Source: Ulva prolifera | Taxonomy: Eukaryota; Chlorophyta; Ulvophyceae; Ulvales; Ulvaceae | Direction of reading: 5' to 3' | DNA: 64,000 nucleotides | Assembly: GCA_023078555.1 (NCBI GenBank) | Contig: CM041199.1 | Coordinates: forward strand, 10,279,943-10,343,942 | Shown here: positions 21,798-35,312 of the stretch, piece by piece | How the letters are laid out: each line of letters opens with the position of its first letter | How positions within the stretch are numbered: position 1 is the first letter of the stretch | Notes under the pieces: generated by a model | Told to the model about the DNA's origin: nothing | Database searches by the model: none | The model's input: the letters and a program-made list of their open reading frames with translations, nothing else | Position numbers and translations under genes: made by a program

Positions 21798-24303
21798 TTG
21801 ATTCTGAAAGATCTAGGACGTCAAGTATGCATTGCACAGTTGTTGCTAACTCCCAGGATTGGTGTGGAACAAAAGTGCACACTTTTCACCAACCATGTGA
21901 ATGGACTTGGTTGTAGCCACGCAACCCCCCGCGCAGCAAAAGGTACGAAGCCATCAACATTCCATGATGTTGGGGGGTATGGGATGTCCAGCATTCATTG
22001 CGTATTTTCTGCAGACACCATGGAGTGGTGTAATGCAAAAGTGCACACTTTCCACCAACCCATGTGAACGGACTTGGTTGTAGCCACGCAACCCCCCGCG
22101 CATCAAAAGGTACGTCCCCATGAACATTCAAAGATGTCGGGGGGTATGGGATGTCCATCATCCATTGCGTATTTTCTGCAGACACCATGGAGTGGTGTGG
22201 TGCAAAAATATACACTTTCCACCAACCCATGTGAATGGACTTGGTTGTAGCCACGCAACCCCCCGCGCATGAAAAGGTACGTCGCCATGAACATTCCAAG
22301 ATGTTGGGGGGTATGGGATGATTATCATTCATTGCATATTTGCTGCTGACTCCCAGGAGTGGCGTGGGGCAAAAGTGCACACTTTTCACCAACCATGTGA
22401 TTGGACTTGGCTATAGACAAGCATACCCCCGCGCACCATAGGGAAGTTGCCAGAAACATCCTTTGATTCTGAAAGATCTAGGACGTCAAGTATGCATTGC
22501 ACAGTTGTTGCTAACTCCCAGGAGTGGCGTGGAACAAAAGTGCACACTTTTCACCAACCATGTGAATGGACTTGGTTGTAGCCACGCAACCCCCCGCGCA
22601 GCAAAAGGTACGTCGCCATCAACATTCCAAGATGTTGGAGGGTATGGGATGTCCATCATTCATTGCGTATTTTCTGCAGACACCATGGAGTGGTGTAATG
22701 CAAAAGTGCACACTTTCCACCAACCCATGTGAACGGACTTGGTTGCAGCCACGCAACCCCCCGCACATCAAAGGTACGACGACATGAACATTCCAAGATG
22801 TTGGGAGGCATGGGATGTCCATCATTCATTGCGTATTTTCTGCAGACACCATGGAGTGGTGTGGTGCAAAGTGCACACTTTCCACCAACCCATGTGAATG
22901 GACTTGGTTGTAGCCACGCAACCCCCCGCGCATGAAAAGGTACGTCGCCATGAACATTCCAAGATGTTGGGGGGTATGGGATGATTATCATTCATTGCAT
23001 ATTTGCTGCTGACTCCCAGGAGTGGCGTGGGGCAAAAGTGCACACTTTTCACCAACCATGTGATTGGACTTGGCTATAGACAAGCATACCCCCGCGCACC
23101 ATAGGGAAGTTGCCAGAAACATCCTTTGATTCTGAAAGATCTAGGACGTCAAGTATGCATTGCACAGTTGTTGCTAACTCCCAGGAGTGGCGTGGAACAA
23201 AAGTGCACACTTTTCACCAACCATGTGAATGGACTTGGTTGTAGCCACGCAACCCCCCGCGCAGCAAAAGGTACGTCGCCATCAACATTCCAAGATGTTG
23301 GAGGGTATGGGATGTCCATCATTCATTGCGTATTTTCTGCAGACACCATGGAGTGGTGTAATGCAAAAGTGCACACTTTCCACCAACCCATGTGAACGGA
23401 CTTGGTTGCAGCCACGCAACCCCCCGCACATCAAAGGTACGACGACATGAACATTCCAAGATGTTGGGAGGCATGGGATGTCCATCATTCATTGCGTATT
23501 TTCTGCAGACACCATGGAGTGGTGTGGTGCAAAGTGCACACTTTCCACCAACCCATGTGAATGGACTTGGTTGTAGCCACGCAACCCCCCGCGCATGAAA
23601 AGGTACGTCGCCATGAACATTCCAAGATGTTGGGGGGTATGGGATGATTATCATTCATTGCATATTTGCTGCTGACTCCCAGGAGTGGCGTGGGGCAAAA
23701 GTGCACACTTTTCACCAACCATGTGATTGGACTTGGCTATAGACAAGCATACCCCCGCGCACCATAGGGAAGTTGCCAGAAACATCCTTTGATTCTGAAA
23801 GATCTAGGACGTCAAGTATGCATTGCACAGTTGTTGCTAACTCCCAGGAGTGGCGTGGAACAAAAGTGCACACTTTTCACCAACCATGTGAATGGACTTG
23901 GTTGTAGCCACGCAACCCCCCGCGCAGCAAAAGGTACGTCGCCATCAACATTCCAAGATTTTGGGGGGTATGGGATGTCTATCATTCATTGCGTATTTTC
24001 TGCAGACACCATGGCGTGGTGTGGTGCAAAAGTGCACACTTTCCACCAACCCATGTGAATGGACTTGGTTGTACCCACGCACCCCCTGCGCATCAAAAGG
24101 TACGTCGCCATCAACATTCCAAGATGTTGGAGGGTATGGGATGTCCATCATTCATTGCGTATTTTCTGCAGACACCATGGAGTGGTGTGGTGCAAAAGAG
24201 CACACTTTCCACCAACCCATGTGAATGGACTTGGTTGTAGCCACGCATTGGCTATAGACAAGCATACCCCCGCGCACCATAGGGAAGTTGCCAGAAACAT
24301 CCT
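21798..24303 (+). repeat. 2,506-bp HOR, copy 2
   Basis: C-to-C spacings 665, 663, 663 and 515 bp, the same as copy 1. I saw no mismatch to copy 3 by eye over the shared length, which indicates very recent amplification. Confidence 0.92.
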
Positions 24304-26209
24304 TTGATTCTGAAAGATCTAGGACGTCAAGTATGCATTGCACAGTTGTTGCTAACTCCCAGGATTGGTGTGGAACAAAAGTGCACACTTTTCACCAACC
24401 ATGTGAATGGACTTGGTTGTAGCCACGCAACCCCCCGCGCAGCAAAAGGTACGAAGCCATCAACATTCCATGATGTTGGGGGGTATGGGATGTCCAGCAT
24501 TCATTGCGTATTTTCTGCAGACACCATGGAGTGGTGTAATGCAAAAGTGCACACTTTCCACCAACCCATGTGAACGGACTTGGTTGTAGCCACGCAACCC
24601 CCCGCGCATCAAAAGGTACGTCCCCATGAACATTCAAAGATGTCGGGGGGTATGGGATGTCCATCATCCATTGCGTATTTTCTGCAGACACCATGGAGTG
24701 GTGTGGTGCAAAAATATACACTTTCCACCAACCCATGTGAATGGACTTGGTTGTAGCCACGCAACCCCCCGCGCATGAAAAGGTACGTCGCCATGAACAT
24801 TCCAAGATGTTGGGGGGTATGGGATGATTATCATTCATTGCATATTTGCTGCTGACTCCCAGGAGTGGCGTGGGGCAAAAGTGCACACTTTTCACCAACC
24901 ATGTGATTGGACTTGGCTATAGACAAGCATACCCCCGCGCACCATAGGGAAGTTGCCAGAAACATCCTTTGATTCTGAAAGATCTAGGACGTCAAGTATG
25001 CATTGCACAGTTGTTGCTAACTCCCAGGAGTGGCGTGGAACAAAAGTGCACACTTTTCACCAACCATGTGAATGGACTTGGTTGTAGCCACGCAACCCCC
25101 CGCGCAGCAAAAGGTACGTCGCCATCAACATTCCAAGATGTTGGAGGGTATGGGATGTCCATCATTCATTGCGTATTTTCTGCAGACACCATGGAGTGGT
25201 GTAATGCAAAAGTGCACACTTTCCACCAACCCATGTGAACGGACTTGGTTGCAGCCACGCAACCCCCCGCACATCAAAGGTACGACGACATGAACATTCC
25301 AAGATGTTGGGAGGCATGGGATGTCCATCATTCATTGCGTATTTTCTGCAGACACCATGGAGTGGTGTGGTGCAAAGTGCACACTTTCCACCAACCCATG
25401 TGAATGGACTTGGTTGTAGCCACGCAACCCCCCGCGCATGAAAAGGTACGTCGCCATGAACATTCCAAGATGTTGGGGGGTATGGGATGATTATCATTCA
25501 TTGCATATTTGCTGCTGACTCCCAGGAGTGGCGTGGGGCAAAAGTGCACACTTTTCACCAACCATGTGATTGGACTTGGCTATAGACAAGCATACCCCCG
25601 CGCACCATAGGGAAGTTGCCAGAAACATCCTTTGATTCTGAAAGATCTAGGACGTCAAGTATGCATTGCACAGTTGTTGCTAACTCCCAGGAGTGGCGTG
25701 GAACAAAAGTGCACACTTTTCACCAACCATGTGAATGGACTTGGTTGTAGCCACGCAACCCCCCGCGCAGCAAAAGGTACGTCGCCATCAACATTCCAAG
25801 ATGTTGGAGGGTATGGGATGTCCATCATTCATTGCGTATTTTCTGCAGACACCATGGAGTGGTGTAATGCAAAAGTGCACACTTTCCACCAACCCATGTG
25901 AACGGACTTGGTTGCAGCCACGCAACCCCCCGCACATCAAAGGTACGACGACATGAACATTCCAAGATGTTGGGAGGCATGGGATGTCCATCATTCATTG
26001 CGTATTTTCTGCAGACACCATGGAGTGGTGTGGTGCAAAGTGCACACTTTCCACCAACCCATGTGAATGGACTTGGTTGTAGCCACGCAACCCCCCGCGC
26101 ATGAAAAGGTACGTCGCCATGAACATTCCAAGATGTTGGGGGGTATGGGATGATTATCATTCATTGCATATTTGCTGCTGACTCCCAGGAGTGGCGTGGG
26201 GCAAAAGTG
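24304..26209 (+). repeat. 2,506-bp HOR, partial copy 3
   Basis: Follows copies 1 and 2 until about 26209, where a B monomer switches to an A-type GTGTACATTTTCCACC end instead of continuing into a short C. From there the array enters the 1,164-bp HOR. The switch point lies in the shared CAAAAGTG segment of B and A. Confidence 0.9.
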
Positions 26210-26795
26210 TACATTTTCCACCAACCCATGTGAATGGACTTGGTTGTAGCCACGCAACCCCCCGCGCATCAAAAGGTACATCGCCATCAACATTCCAAGA
26301 TGTTGGGGGGTATGGGATGTCCATCATTCATTGCGCATTTTCTGCAGACACCATGGAGTGGTGTGGTGCAAAAGTGCACACTTTCCACCAACCCATGTGA
26401 ATGGACTTGGTTGTAGCCACGCAACCCCCCGCGCAGCAAAAGGTACGAAGCCATCAACATTCCAAGATGTTGGGGGGTATGGGATGTCCAGCATTCATTG
26501 CGTATTTTCTGCAGACACCATGGAGTGGTGTAATGCAAAAGTGCACACTTTCCACCAACCCATGTGAACGGACTTGGTTGTAGCCACGCAACCCCCCGCG
26601 CATGAAAAGGTACGTCGCCATGAACATTCCAAGATGTTGGGGGGTATGGGATGATTATCATTCATTGCATATTTGCTGCTGACTCCCAGGAGTGGCGTGG
26701 GGCAAAAGTGCACACTTTTCACCAACCATGTGATTGGACTTGGCTATAGACAAGCATACCCCCGCGCACCATAGGGAAGTTGCCAGAAACATCCT
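25632..26795 (+). repeat. 1,164-bp heptamer HOR, copy 1
   Basis: Seven monomers between C motifs at 25632 and 26796. They comprise the front of the 663-bp tetramer, a B/A hybrid with GTGTACATTTTCC, A with GCGCATTTTC, A with ACGAAGCC and GTCCAGCATTC, then B and short C. Copy 2 follows directly. Confidence 0.9.
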
Positions 26796-27959
26796 TTGAT
26801 TCTGAAAGATCTAGGACGTCAAGTATGCATTGCACAGTTGTTGCTAACTCCCAGGAGTGGCGTGGAACAAAAGTGCACACTTTTCACCAACCATGTGAAT
26901 GGACTTGGTTGTAGCCACGCAACCCCCCGCGCAGCAAAAGGTACGTCGCCATCAACATTCCAAGATGTTAGAGGGTATGGGATGTCCATCATTCATTGCG
27001 TATTTTCTGCAGACACCATGGAGTGGTGTAATGCAAAAGTGCACACTTTCCACCAACCCATGTGAACGGACTTGGTTGCAGCCACGCAACCCCCCGCACA
27101 TCAAAGGTACGACGACATGAACATTCCAAGATGTTGGGAGGCATGGGATGTCCATCATTCATTGCGTATTTTCTGCAGACACCATGGAGTGGTGTGGTGC
27201 AAAGTGCACACTTTCCACCAACCCATGTGAATGGACTTGGTTGTAGCCACGCAACCCCCCGCGCATGAAAAGGTACGTCGCCATGAACATTCCAAGATGT
27301 TGGGGGGTATGGGATGATTATCATTCATTGCATATTTGCTGCTGACTCCCAGGAGTGGCGTGGGGCAAAAGTGTACATTTTCCACCAACCCATGTGAATG
27401 GACTTGGTTGTAGCCACGCAACCCCCCGCGCATCAAAAGGTACATCGCCATCAACATTCCAAGATGTTGGGGGGTATGGGATGTCCATCATTCATTGCGC
27501 ATTTTCTGCAGACACCATGGAGTGGTGTGGTGCAAAAGTGCACACTTTCCACCAACCCATGTGAATGGACTTGGTTGTAGCCACGCAACCCCCCGCGCAG
27601 CAAAAGGTACGAAGCCATCAACATTCCAAGATGTTGGGGGGTATGGGATGTCCAGCATTCATTGCGTATTTTCTGCAGACACCATGGAGTGGTGTAATGC
27701 AAAAGTGCACACTTTCCACCAACCCATGTGAACGGACTTGGTTGTAGCCACGCAACCCCCCGCGCATGAAAAGGTACGTCGCCATGAACATTCCAAGATG
27801 TTGGGGGGTATGGGATGATTATCATTCATTGCATATTTGCTGCTGACTCCCAGGAGTGGCGTGGGGCAAAAGTGCACACTTTTCACCAACCATGTGATTG
27901 GACTTGGCTATAGACAAGCATACCCCCGCGCACCATAGGGAAGTTGCCAGAAACATCCT
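26796..27959 (+). repeat. 1,164-bp heptamer HOR, copy 2
   Basis: Matches copy 1 at an offset of 1,164 bp. The only difference I noticed is GATGTTAGAGGG near 26967 against GATGTTGGAGGG in copy 1, which points to a very recent duplication. Confidence 0.9.
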
Positions 27960-29986
27960 TTGATTCTGAAAGATCTAGGACGTCAAGTATGCATTGCACA
28001 GTTGTTGCTAACTCCCAGGAGTGGCGTGGAACAAAAGTGCACACTTTTCACCAACCATGTGAATGGACTTGGTTGTAGCCACGCAACCCCCCGCGCAGCA
28101 AAAGGTACGTCGCCATCAACATTCCAAGATGTTGGAGGGTATGGGATGTCCATCATTCATTGCGTATTTTCTGCAGACACCATGGAGTGGTGTAATGCAA
28201 AAGTGCACACTTTCCACCAACCCATGTGAACGGACTTGGTTGCAGCCACGCAACCCCCCGCACATCAAAGGTACGACGACATGAACATTCCAAGATGTTG
28301 GGGGGTATGGGATGTCCATCATTCATTGCGTATTGTCTGCAGACACCATGGCGTGGTGTGGTGCAAAAGTGCACATTTTCCACCAACCCATGTGAATGGA
28401 CTTGGTTGTACCCACGCACCCCCTGCGCATCAAAAGGTACGTCGCCGTCAACATTCCAGGATGTTGGAGGGTATGGGATGATTATCGTTCATTGCATATT
28501 TGCTGCTGACTCCCAGGAGTGGCGTGGGGCAAAAGTGCACACTTTTCACCAACCATGTGAATGGACTTGGTTGTAGCCACGCAACCCCCCGCGCAGCAAA
28601 AGGTACGTCGCCATCAACATTCCAAGATTTTGGGGGGTATGGGATGTCCATCATTCATTGCGTATTTTCTGCAGACACCATGGCGTGGTGTGGTGCAAAA
28701 GTGCACACTTTCCACCAACCCATGTGAATGGACTTGGTTGTAGCCACGCATTGGCTATAGACAAGCATACCCCCGCGCACCATAGGGAAGTTGCCAGAAA
28801 CATCCTTTGATTCTGAAAGATCTAGGACGTCAAGTATGCATTGCACAGTTGTTGCTAACTCCCAGGAGTGGCGTGGAACAAAAGTGCACACTTTTCACCA
28901 ACCATGTGAATGGACTTGGTTGTAGCCACGCAACCCCCCGCGCAGCAAAAGGTACGTCGCCATCAACATTCCAAGATTTTGGGGGGTATGGGATGTCTAT
29001 CATTCATTGCGTATTTTCTGCAGACACCATGGCGTGGTGTGGTGCAAAAGTGCACACTTTCCACCAACCCATGTGAATGGACTTGGTTGTAGCCACGCAA
29101 CCCCCCGCGCAGCAAAAGGTACATCGCGATCAACATTCCAAGATGGTGGGGGGTATGGGATGTCCATCATTCATTGCGTATTTTCTGCAGACACCATGGC
29201 GTGGTGTGGTGCAAAAGTGCACATTTTCCACCAACCCATGTGAATGGACTTGGTTGTAGCCACGCATTGGCTATAGACAAGCATACCCCCGCGCACCATA
29301 GGGAAGTTGCCAGAAACATCCTTTGATTCTGAAAGATCTAGGACGTCAAGTATGCATTGCACAGTTGTTGCTAACTCCCAGGAGTGGCGTGGAACAAAAG
29401 TGCACACTTTTCACCAACCATGTGAATGGACTTGGTTGTAGCCACGCAACCCCCCGCGCAGCAAAAGGTACGTCGCCATCAACATTCCAAGATTTTGGGG
29501 GGTATGGGATGTCTATCATTCATTGCGTATTTTCTGCAGACACCATGGCGTGGTGTGGTGCAAAAGTGCACACTTTCCACCAACCCATGTGAATGGACTT
29601 GGTTGTACCCACGCACCCCCTGCGCATCAAAAGGTACGTCGCCATCAACATTCCAAGATGTTGGAGGGTATGGGATGTCCATCATTCATTGCGTATTTTC
29701 TGCAGACACCATGGAGTGGTGTGGTGCAAAAGAGCACACTTTCCACCAACCCATGTGAATGGACTTGGTTGTAGCCACGCAACCCCCCGCGCATCAAAAG
29801 GTACGTCGCCATGAACATTCCAAGATGTTGGGGGGTATGGGATGATTATCGTTCATTGCATATTTGCTGCTGACTCCCAGGAGTGGCGTGGGGCAAAAGT
29901 GCACACTTTTCACCAACCATGTGAATGGACTTGGCTATAGACAAGCATACCCCCGCGCACCATAGGGAAGTTGCCAGAAACATCCT
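27960..29986 (+). repeat. Third partial copy of the 14.2-kb block
   Basis: C-to-C spacings 847, 516 and 664 bp, and the same variant order as 14239-16265 and 17265-19291. A private change is CATTCCAGGATG near 28458 (other copies CATTCCAAGATG). It ends in a short C beginning GTGAATGG rather than GTGATTGG, where it departs from the earlier copies. Confidence 0.87.
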
Positions 29987-32645
29987 TTGATTCTGAAAGA
30001 TCTAGGACGTCAAGTATGCATTGCACAGTTGTTGCTAACTCCCAGGAGTGGCGTGGAACAAAAGTGCACACTTTTCACCAACCATGTGAATGGACTTGGT
30101 TGTAGCCACGCAACCCCCCGCGCAGCAAAAGGTACGTCGCCATCAACATTCCAAGATTTTGGGGGGTATGGGATGTCCATCATTCATTGCGTATTTTCTG
30201 CAGACACCATGGCGTGGTGTGGTGCAAAAGTGCACACTTTCCACCAACCCATGTGAATGGACTTGGTTGTAGCCACGCAACCCCCCGCGCAGCAAAAGGT
30301 ACATCGCGATCAACATTCCAAGATGTTGGGGGGTATGGGATGTCCATCATTCATTGCGTATTTTCTGCAGACACCATGGCGTGGTGTGGTGCAAAAGTGC
30401 ACATTTTCCACCAACCCATGTGAATGGACTTGGTTGTACCCACGCACCCCCTGCGCATCAAAAGGTACGTCGCCATCAACATTCCAAGCTGTTGGAGGGT
30501 ATGGGATGTCCATCATTCATTGCGTATTTTCTGCAGATACCATGGAGTGGTGTGGTGCAAAAGTTCACACTTTCCACCAACCCATGTGAATGGACTTGGT
30601 TGTAGCCACGCAAACCCCCGCGCATGAAAAGGTACGTCGCCATGAACATTCCAAGATGTTGGGGGGTATGGGATGATTATCGTTCATTGCATATTTGCTG
30701 CTGACTCCCAGGAGTGGCGTGGGGCAAAAGTGCACACTTTTCACCAACCATGTGAATGGACTTGGCTATAGACAAGCATACCCCCGCGCACCATAGGGAA
30801 GTTGCCAGAAACATCCTTTGATTCTGAAAGATCTAGGACGTCAAGTATGCATTTCACAGTTGTTGCTAACTTCCAGGAGTGGCGTGGAACAAAAGTGCAC
30901 ACTTTTCACCAACCATGTGAATGGACTTGGTTGTAGCCACGCAACCCCCCGCGCAGCAAAAGGTACGTCGCCATCAACATTCCAAGATGTTGGGGGGTAT
31001 GGGATGTCCATCATTCATTGCGTATTTTCTGCAGACACCATGGAGTGGTGTAATGCAAAAGTGCACACTTTCCACCAACCCATGTGAATGGACTTGGTTG
31101 TAGCCACGCAACCCCCCGCGCATCAAAAGGTACGTCCCCATGAACATTCAAAGATGTTGGGGGGTATGGGATGTCCATCATCCATTGCGTATTTTCTGCA
31201 GACACCATGGAGTGGTGTGGTGCAAAAGTGCACACTTTCCACCAACCCATGTGAATGGACTTGGTTGTAGCCACGCAACCCCCCGCGCATCAAAAGGTAC
31301 GTCGCCATGAACCTTCCAAGATGTTGGGGTGTATGGGATGATTATCGTTCATTGCATATTTGCTGCTGACTCCCAGGAGTGGCGTGGGGCAAAAGTGCAC
31401 ACTTTTCACCAACCATGTGAATGGACTTGGTTGTAGCCACGCAACCCCCCGCGCATGAAAAGGTACGTCGCCATGAACATTCCAAGATGTTGGGGGGTAT
31501 GGGATGATTATCATTCATTGCATATTTGCTGGTGACTCCCATGAGTGGCGTGGGGCAAAAGTGCACACTTTTCACCAACCATGTGAATGGACTTGGCTAT
31601 AGACAAGCATACCCCCGCGCACCATAGGGAAGTTGCCAGAAACATCCTTTGATTCTGAAAGATCTAGGACGTCAAGTATGCGTTTCACAGTTGTTGCTAA
31701 CTTCCAGGAGTGGCGTGGAACAAAAGTGCACACTTTTCACCAACCATGTGAATGGACTTGGTTGTAGCCACGCAACCCCCCGCGCATCAAAAGGTACGTC
31801 GCCATGAACATTCCAAGACGTTGGGGGGCATGGGATGATTATCATTCATTGCATATTTGCTGCTGACTCCCAGGAGTGGCGTGGGCCAAAAGTGCACACT
31901 TTCCACCAACCCATGTGAACGGACTTGGTTGCAGCCACGCAACCCCCCGCACATCAAAGGTACGATGACATGAACATTCCAAGATGTTGGGGGGTATGGG
32001 ATGTCCATCATTCATTGCGTATTTTCTGCAGACACCATGGAGTGGTGTAATGCAAAAGTGCACACTTTCCACCAACCCATGTGAATGGACTTGGTTGTAG
32101 CCACGCAACCCCCCGCGCATCAAAAGGTACGTCCCCATGAACATTCAAAGATGTTGGGGGGTATGGGATGTCCATCATCCATTGCGTATTTTCTGCAGAC
32201 ACCATGGAGTGGTGTGGTGCAAAAGTGCACACTTTCCACCAACCCATGTGAATGGACTTGGTTGTAGCCACGCAACCCCCCGCGCATCAAAAGGTACGTC
32301 GCCATGAACCTTCCAAGATGTTGGGGCGTATGGGATGATTATCGTTCATTGCATATTTGCTGCTGACTCCCAGGAGTGGCGTGGGGCAAAAGTGCACACT
32401 TTTCACCAACCATGTGAATGGACTTGGTTGTAGCCACGCAACCCCCCGCGCATGAAAAGGTACGTCGCCATGAACATTCCAAGATGTTGGGGGGTATGGG
32501 ATGATTATCATTCATTGCATATTTGCTGGTGACTCCCAGGAGTGGCGTGGGGCAAAAGTGCACACTTTTCACCAACCATGTGAATGGACTTGGCTATAGA
32601 CAAGCATACCCCCGCGCACCATAGGGAAGTTGCCAGAAACATCCT
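29987..32645 (+). repeat. Transition block (831, 831 and 997 bp intervals)
   Basis: Holds the last GATTTT-type A monomer (30090-30256) and the change to TTTCACAG-type C monomers at 30756 and 31587. The segment 31123-31649 is repeated at 32120-32646 (offset 997 bp), including the rare ATGAACCTTCC marker near 31309 and 32306. A one-base difference, GTTGGGGTGT against GTTGGGGCGT, separates the two. Confidence 0.82.
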
Positions 32646-35312
32646 TTGATTCTGAAAGATCTAGGACGTCAAGTATGCGTTTCACAGTTGTTGCTAACTT
32701 CCAGGAGTGGCGTGGAACAAAAGTGCACACTTTTCACCAACCATGTGAATGGACTTGGTTGTAGCCACGCAACCCCCCGCGCAGCAAAAGGTACGTCGCC
32801 ATCAACATTCCAAGATGTTGGGGGGTATGGGATGTCCATCATTCATTGCGTATTTTCTGCAGACACCATGGAGTGGTGTAATGCAAAAGTGCACACTTTC
32901 CACCAACCCATGTGAACGGACTTGGTTGCAGCCACGCAACCCCCCGCACATCAAAGGTACGATGACATGAACATTCCAAGATGTTGGGGGGCATGGGATG
33001 TCCATCATTCATTGCGTATTTTCTGCAGACACCATGGAGTGGTGTGGTGCAAAAGTGCACACTTTCCACCAACCCATGTGAATAGACTTGGTTGTAGCCA
33101 CGCAACCCCCCGCGCAGCAAAAGGTACGTTGCCATCAACATTCCAAGATGTTGGGGGGTATGGGATGTCCATCATTCATTGCGTATTTTCTGCAGACACC
33201 ATGGCGTGGTGTGGTGCAAAAGTGTACACTTTCCACCAACCCATGTGAATGGACTTGGTTGTAGCCACGCAACCCCCCGCGCATCAAAAGGTACATCGCC
33301 ATCAACATTCCAAGATGTTGGGGGGTATGGGATGTCCATCATTCATTGCGCATTTTCTGCAGACACCATGGAGTGGTGTAATGCAAAAGTGCACACTTTC
33401 CACCAACCCATGTGAACGGACTTGGTTGTAGCCACGCAACCCCCCGCGCATCAAAAGGTACGTCCCCATGAACATTCAAAGATGTCGGGGGGTATGGGAT
33501 GTCCATCATTCATTGCGCATTTTCTGCAGACACCATGGAGTGGTGTGGTGCAAAAGTGCACCCTTTCCACCAACCCATGTGAATGGACTTGGTTGTAGCC
33601 ACGCAACCCCCCGCGCAGCAAAAGGTACGTCGCCATCAACATTCCTAGATGTTGGGGGGTATGGGATGTCCATCATTCATTGCGTATTTTCTGCAGACAC
33701 CATGGAGTGGTGTAATGCAAAAGTGCACACTTTCCACCAACCCATGTGAACGGACTTGGTTGCAGCCACGCAACCCCCCGCACATCAAAGGTACGATGAC
33801 ATGAACATTCCAAGATGTTGGGGGGCATGGGATGTCCATCATTCATTGCGTATTTTCTGCAGACACCATGGAGTGGTGTGGTGCAAAAGTGCACACTTTC
33901 CACCAACCCATGTGAATAGACTTGGTTGTAGCCACGCAACCCCCCGCGCAGCAAAAGGTACGTTGCCATCAACATTCCAAGATGTTGGGGGGTATGGGAT
34001 GTCCATCATTCATTGCGTATTTTCTGCAGACACCATGGCGTGGTGTGGTGCAAAAGTGTACACTTTCCACCAACCCATGTGAATGGACTTGGTTGTAGCC
34101 ACGCAACCCCCCGCGCATCAAAAGGTACATCGCCATCAACATTCCAAGATGTTGGGGGGTATGGGATGTCCATCATTCATTGCGCATTTTCTGCAGACAC
34201 CATGGAGTGGTGTAATGCAAAAGTGCACACTTTCCACCAACCCATGTGAACGGACTTGGTTGTAGCCACGCAACCCCCCGCGCAGCAAAAGGTACGTTGC
34301 CATCAACATTCCAAGATGTTGGGGGGTATGGGATGTCCATCATTCATTGCGTATTTTCTGCAGACACCATGGCGTGGTGTGGTGCAAAAGTGTACACTTT
34401 CCACCAACCCATGTGAATGGACTTGGTTGTAGCCACGCAACCCCCCGCGCATCAAAAGGTACATCGCCATCAACATTCCAAGATGTTGGGGGGTATGGGA
34501 TGTCCATCATTCATTGCGCATTTTCTGCAGACACCATGGAGTGGTGTAATGCAAAAGTGCACACTTTCCACCAACCCATGTGAACGGACTTGGTTGTAGC
34601 CACGCAACGCCCCGCGCATCAAAAGGTACGTGCCCATGAACATTCAAAGATGTCGGGGGGGTATGGGATGTCCATCATTCATTGCGTATTTTCTGCAGAC
34701 ACCATGGAGTGGTGTGGTGCAAAAATGCACACTTTCCACCAACCAATGTGAATGGACTTGGTTGTAGCCACGCAACCCCCCGCGCAGCAAAAGGTACGTT
34801 GCCATCAACATTCCAAGATGTTGGGGGGTATGGGATGTCCATCATTCATTGCGTATTTTCTGCAGACACCATGGCGTGGTGTGGTGCAAAAGTGTACACT
34901 TTCCACCAACCCATGTGAATGGACTTGGTTGTACCCACGCAACCCCCCGCGCATCAAAAGGTACGTCGCCATGAACCTTCCAAGATGTTGGGGCGTATGG
35001 GATGATTATCGTTCATTGCATATTTGCTGCTGACTCCCAGGAGTGGCGTGGGGCAAAAGTGCACACTTTTCACCAACCATGTGAATGGACTTGGTTGTAG
35101 CCACGCAACCCCCCGCGCATGAAAAGGTACGTCGCCATGAACATTCCAAGATGTTGGGGGGTATGGGATGATTATCATTCATTGCATATTTGCTGGTGAC
35201 TCCCAGGAGTGGCGTGGGGCAAAAGTGCACACTTTTCACCAACCATGTGAATGGACTTGGCTATAGACAAGCATACCCCCGCGCACCATAGGGAAGTTGC
35301 CAGAAACATCCT
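32646..35312 (+). repeat. C-poor block with 834- and 334-bp duplications
   Basis: The interval between C monomers is 2,667 bp. Inside, 32839-33431 repeats at 33673-34265 (offset 834 bp, five monomers) and 34013-34265 repeats at 34347-34599 (offset 334 bp, two monomers). The left part, from about 32287, recurs from about 34954 at offset 2,667 bp. A monomer near 34655 has a run of seven G where all others seen have six, and CAACGCCCC near 34607 where others have CAACCCCCC. Confidence 0.83.
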
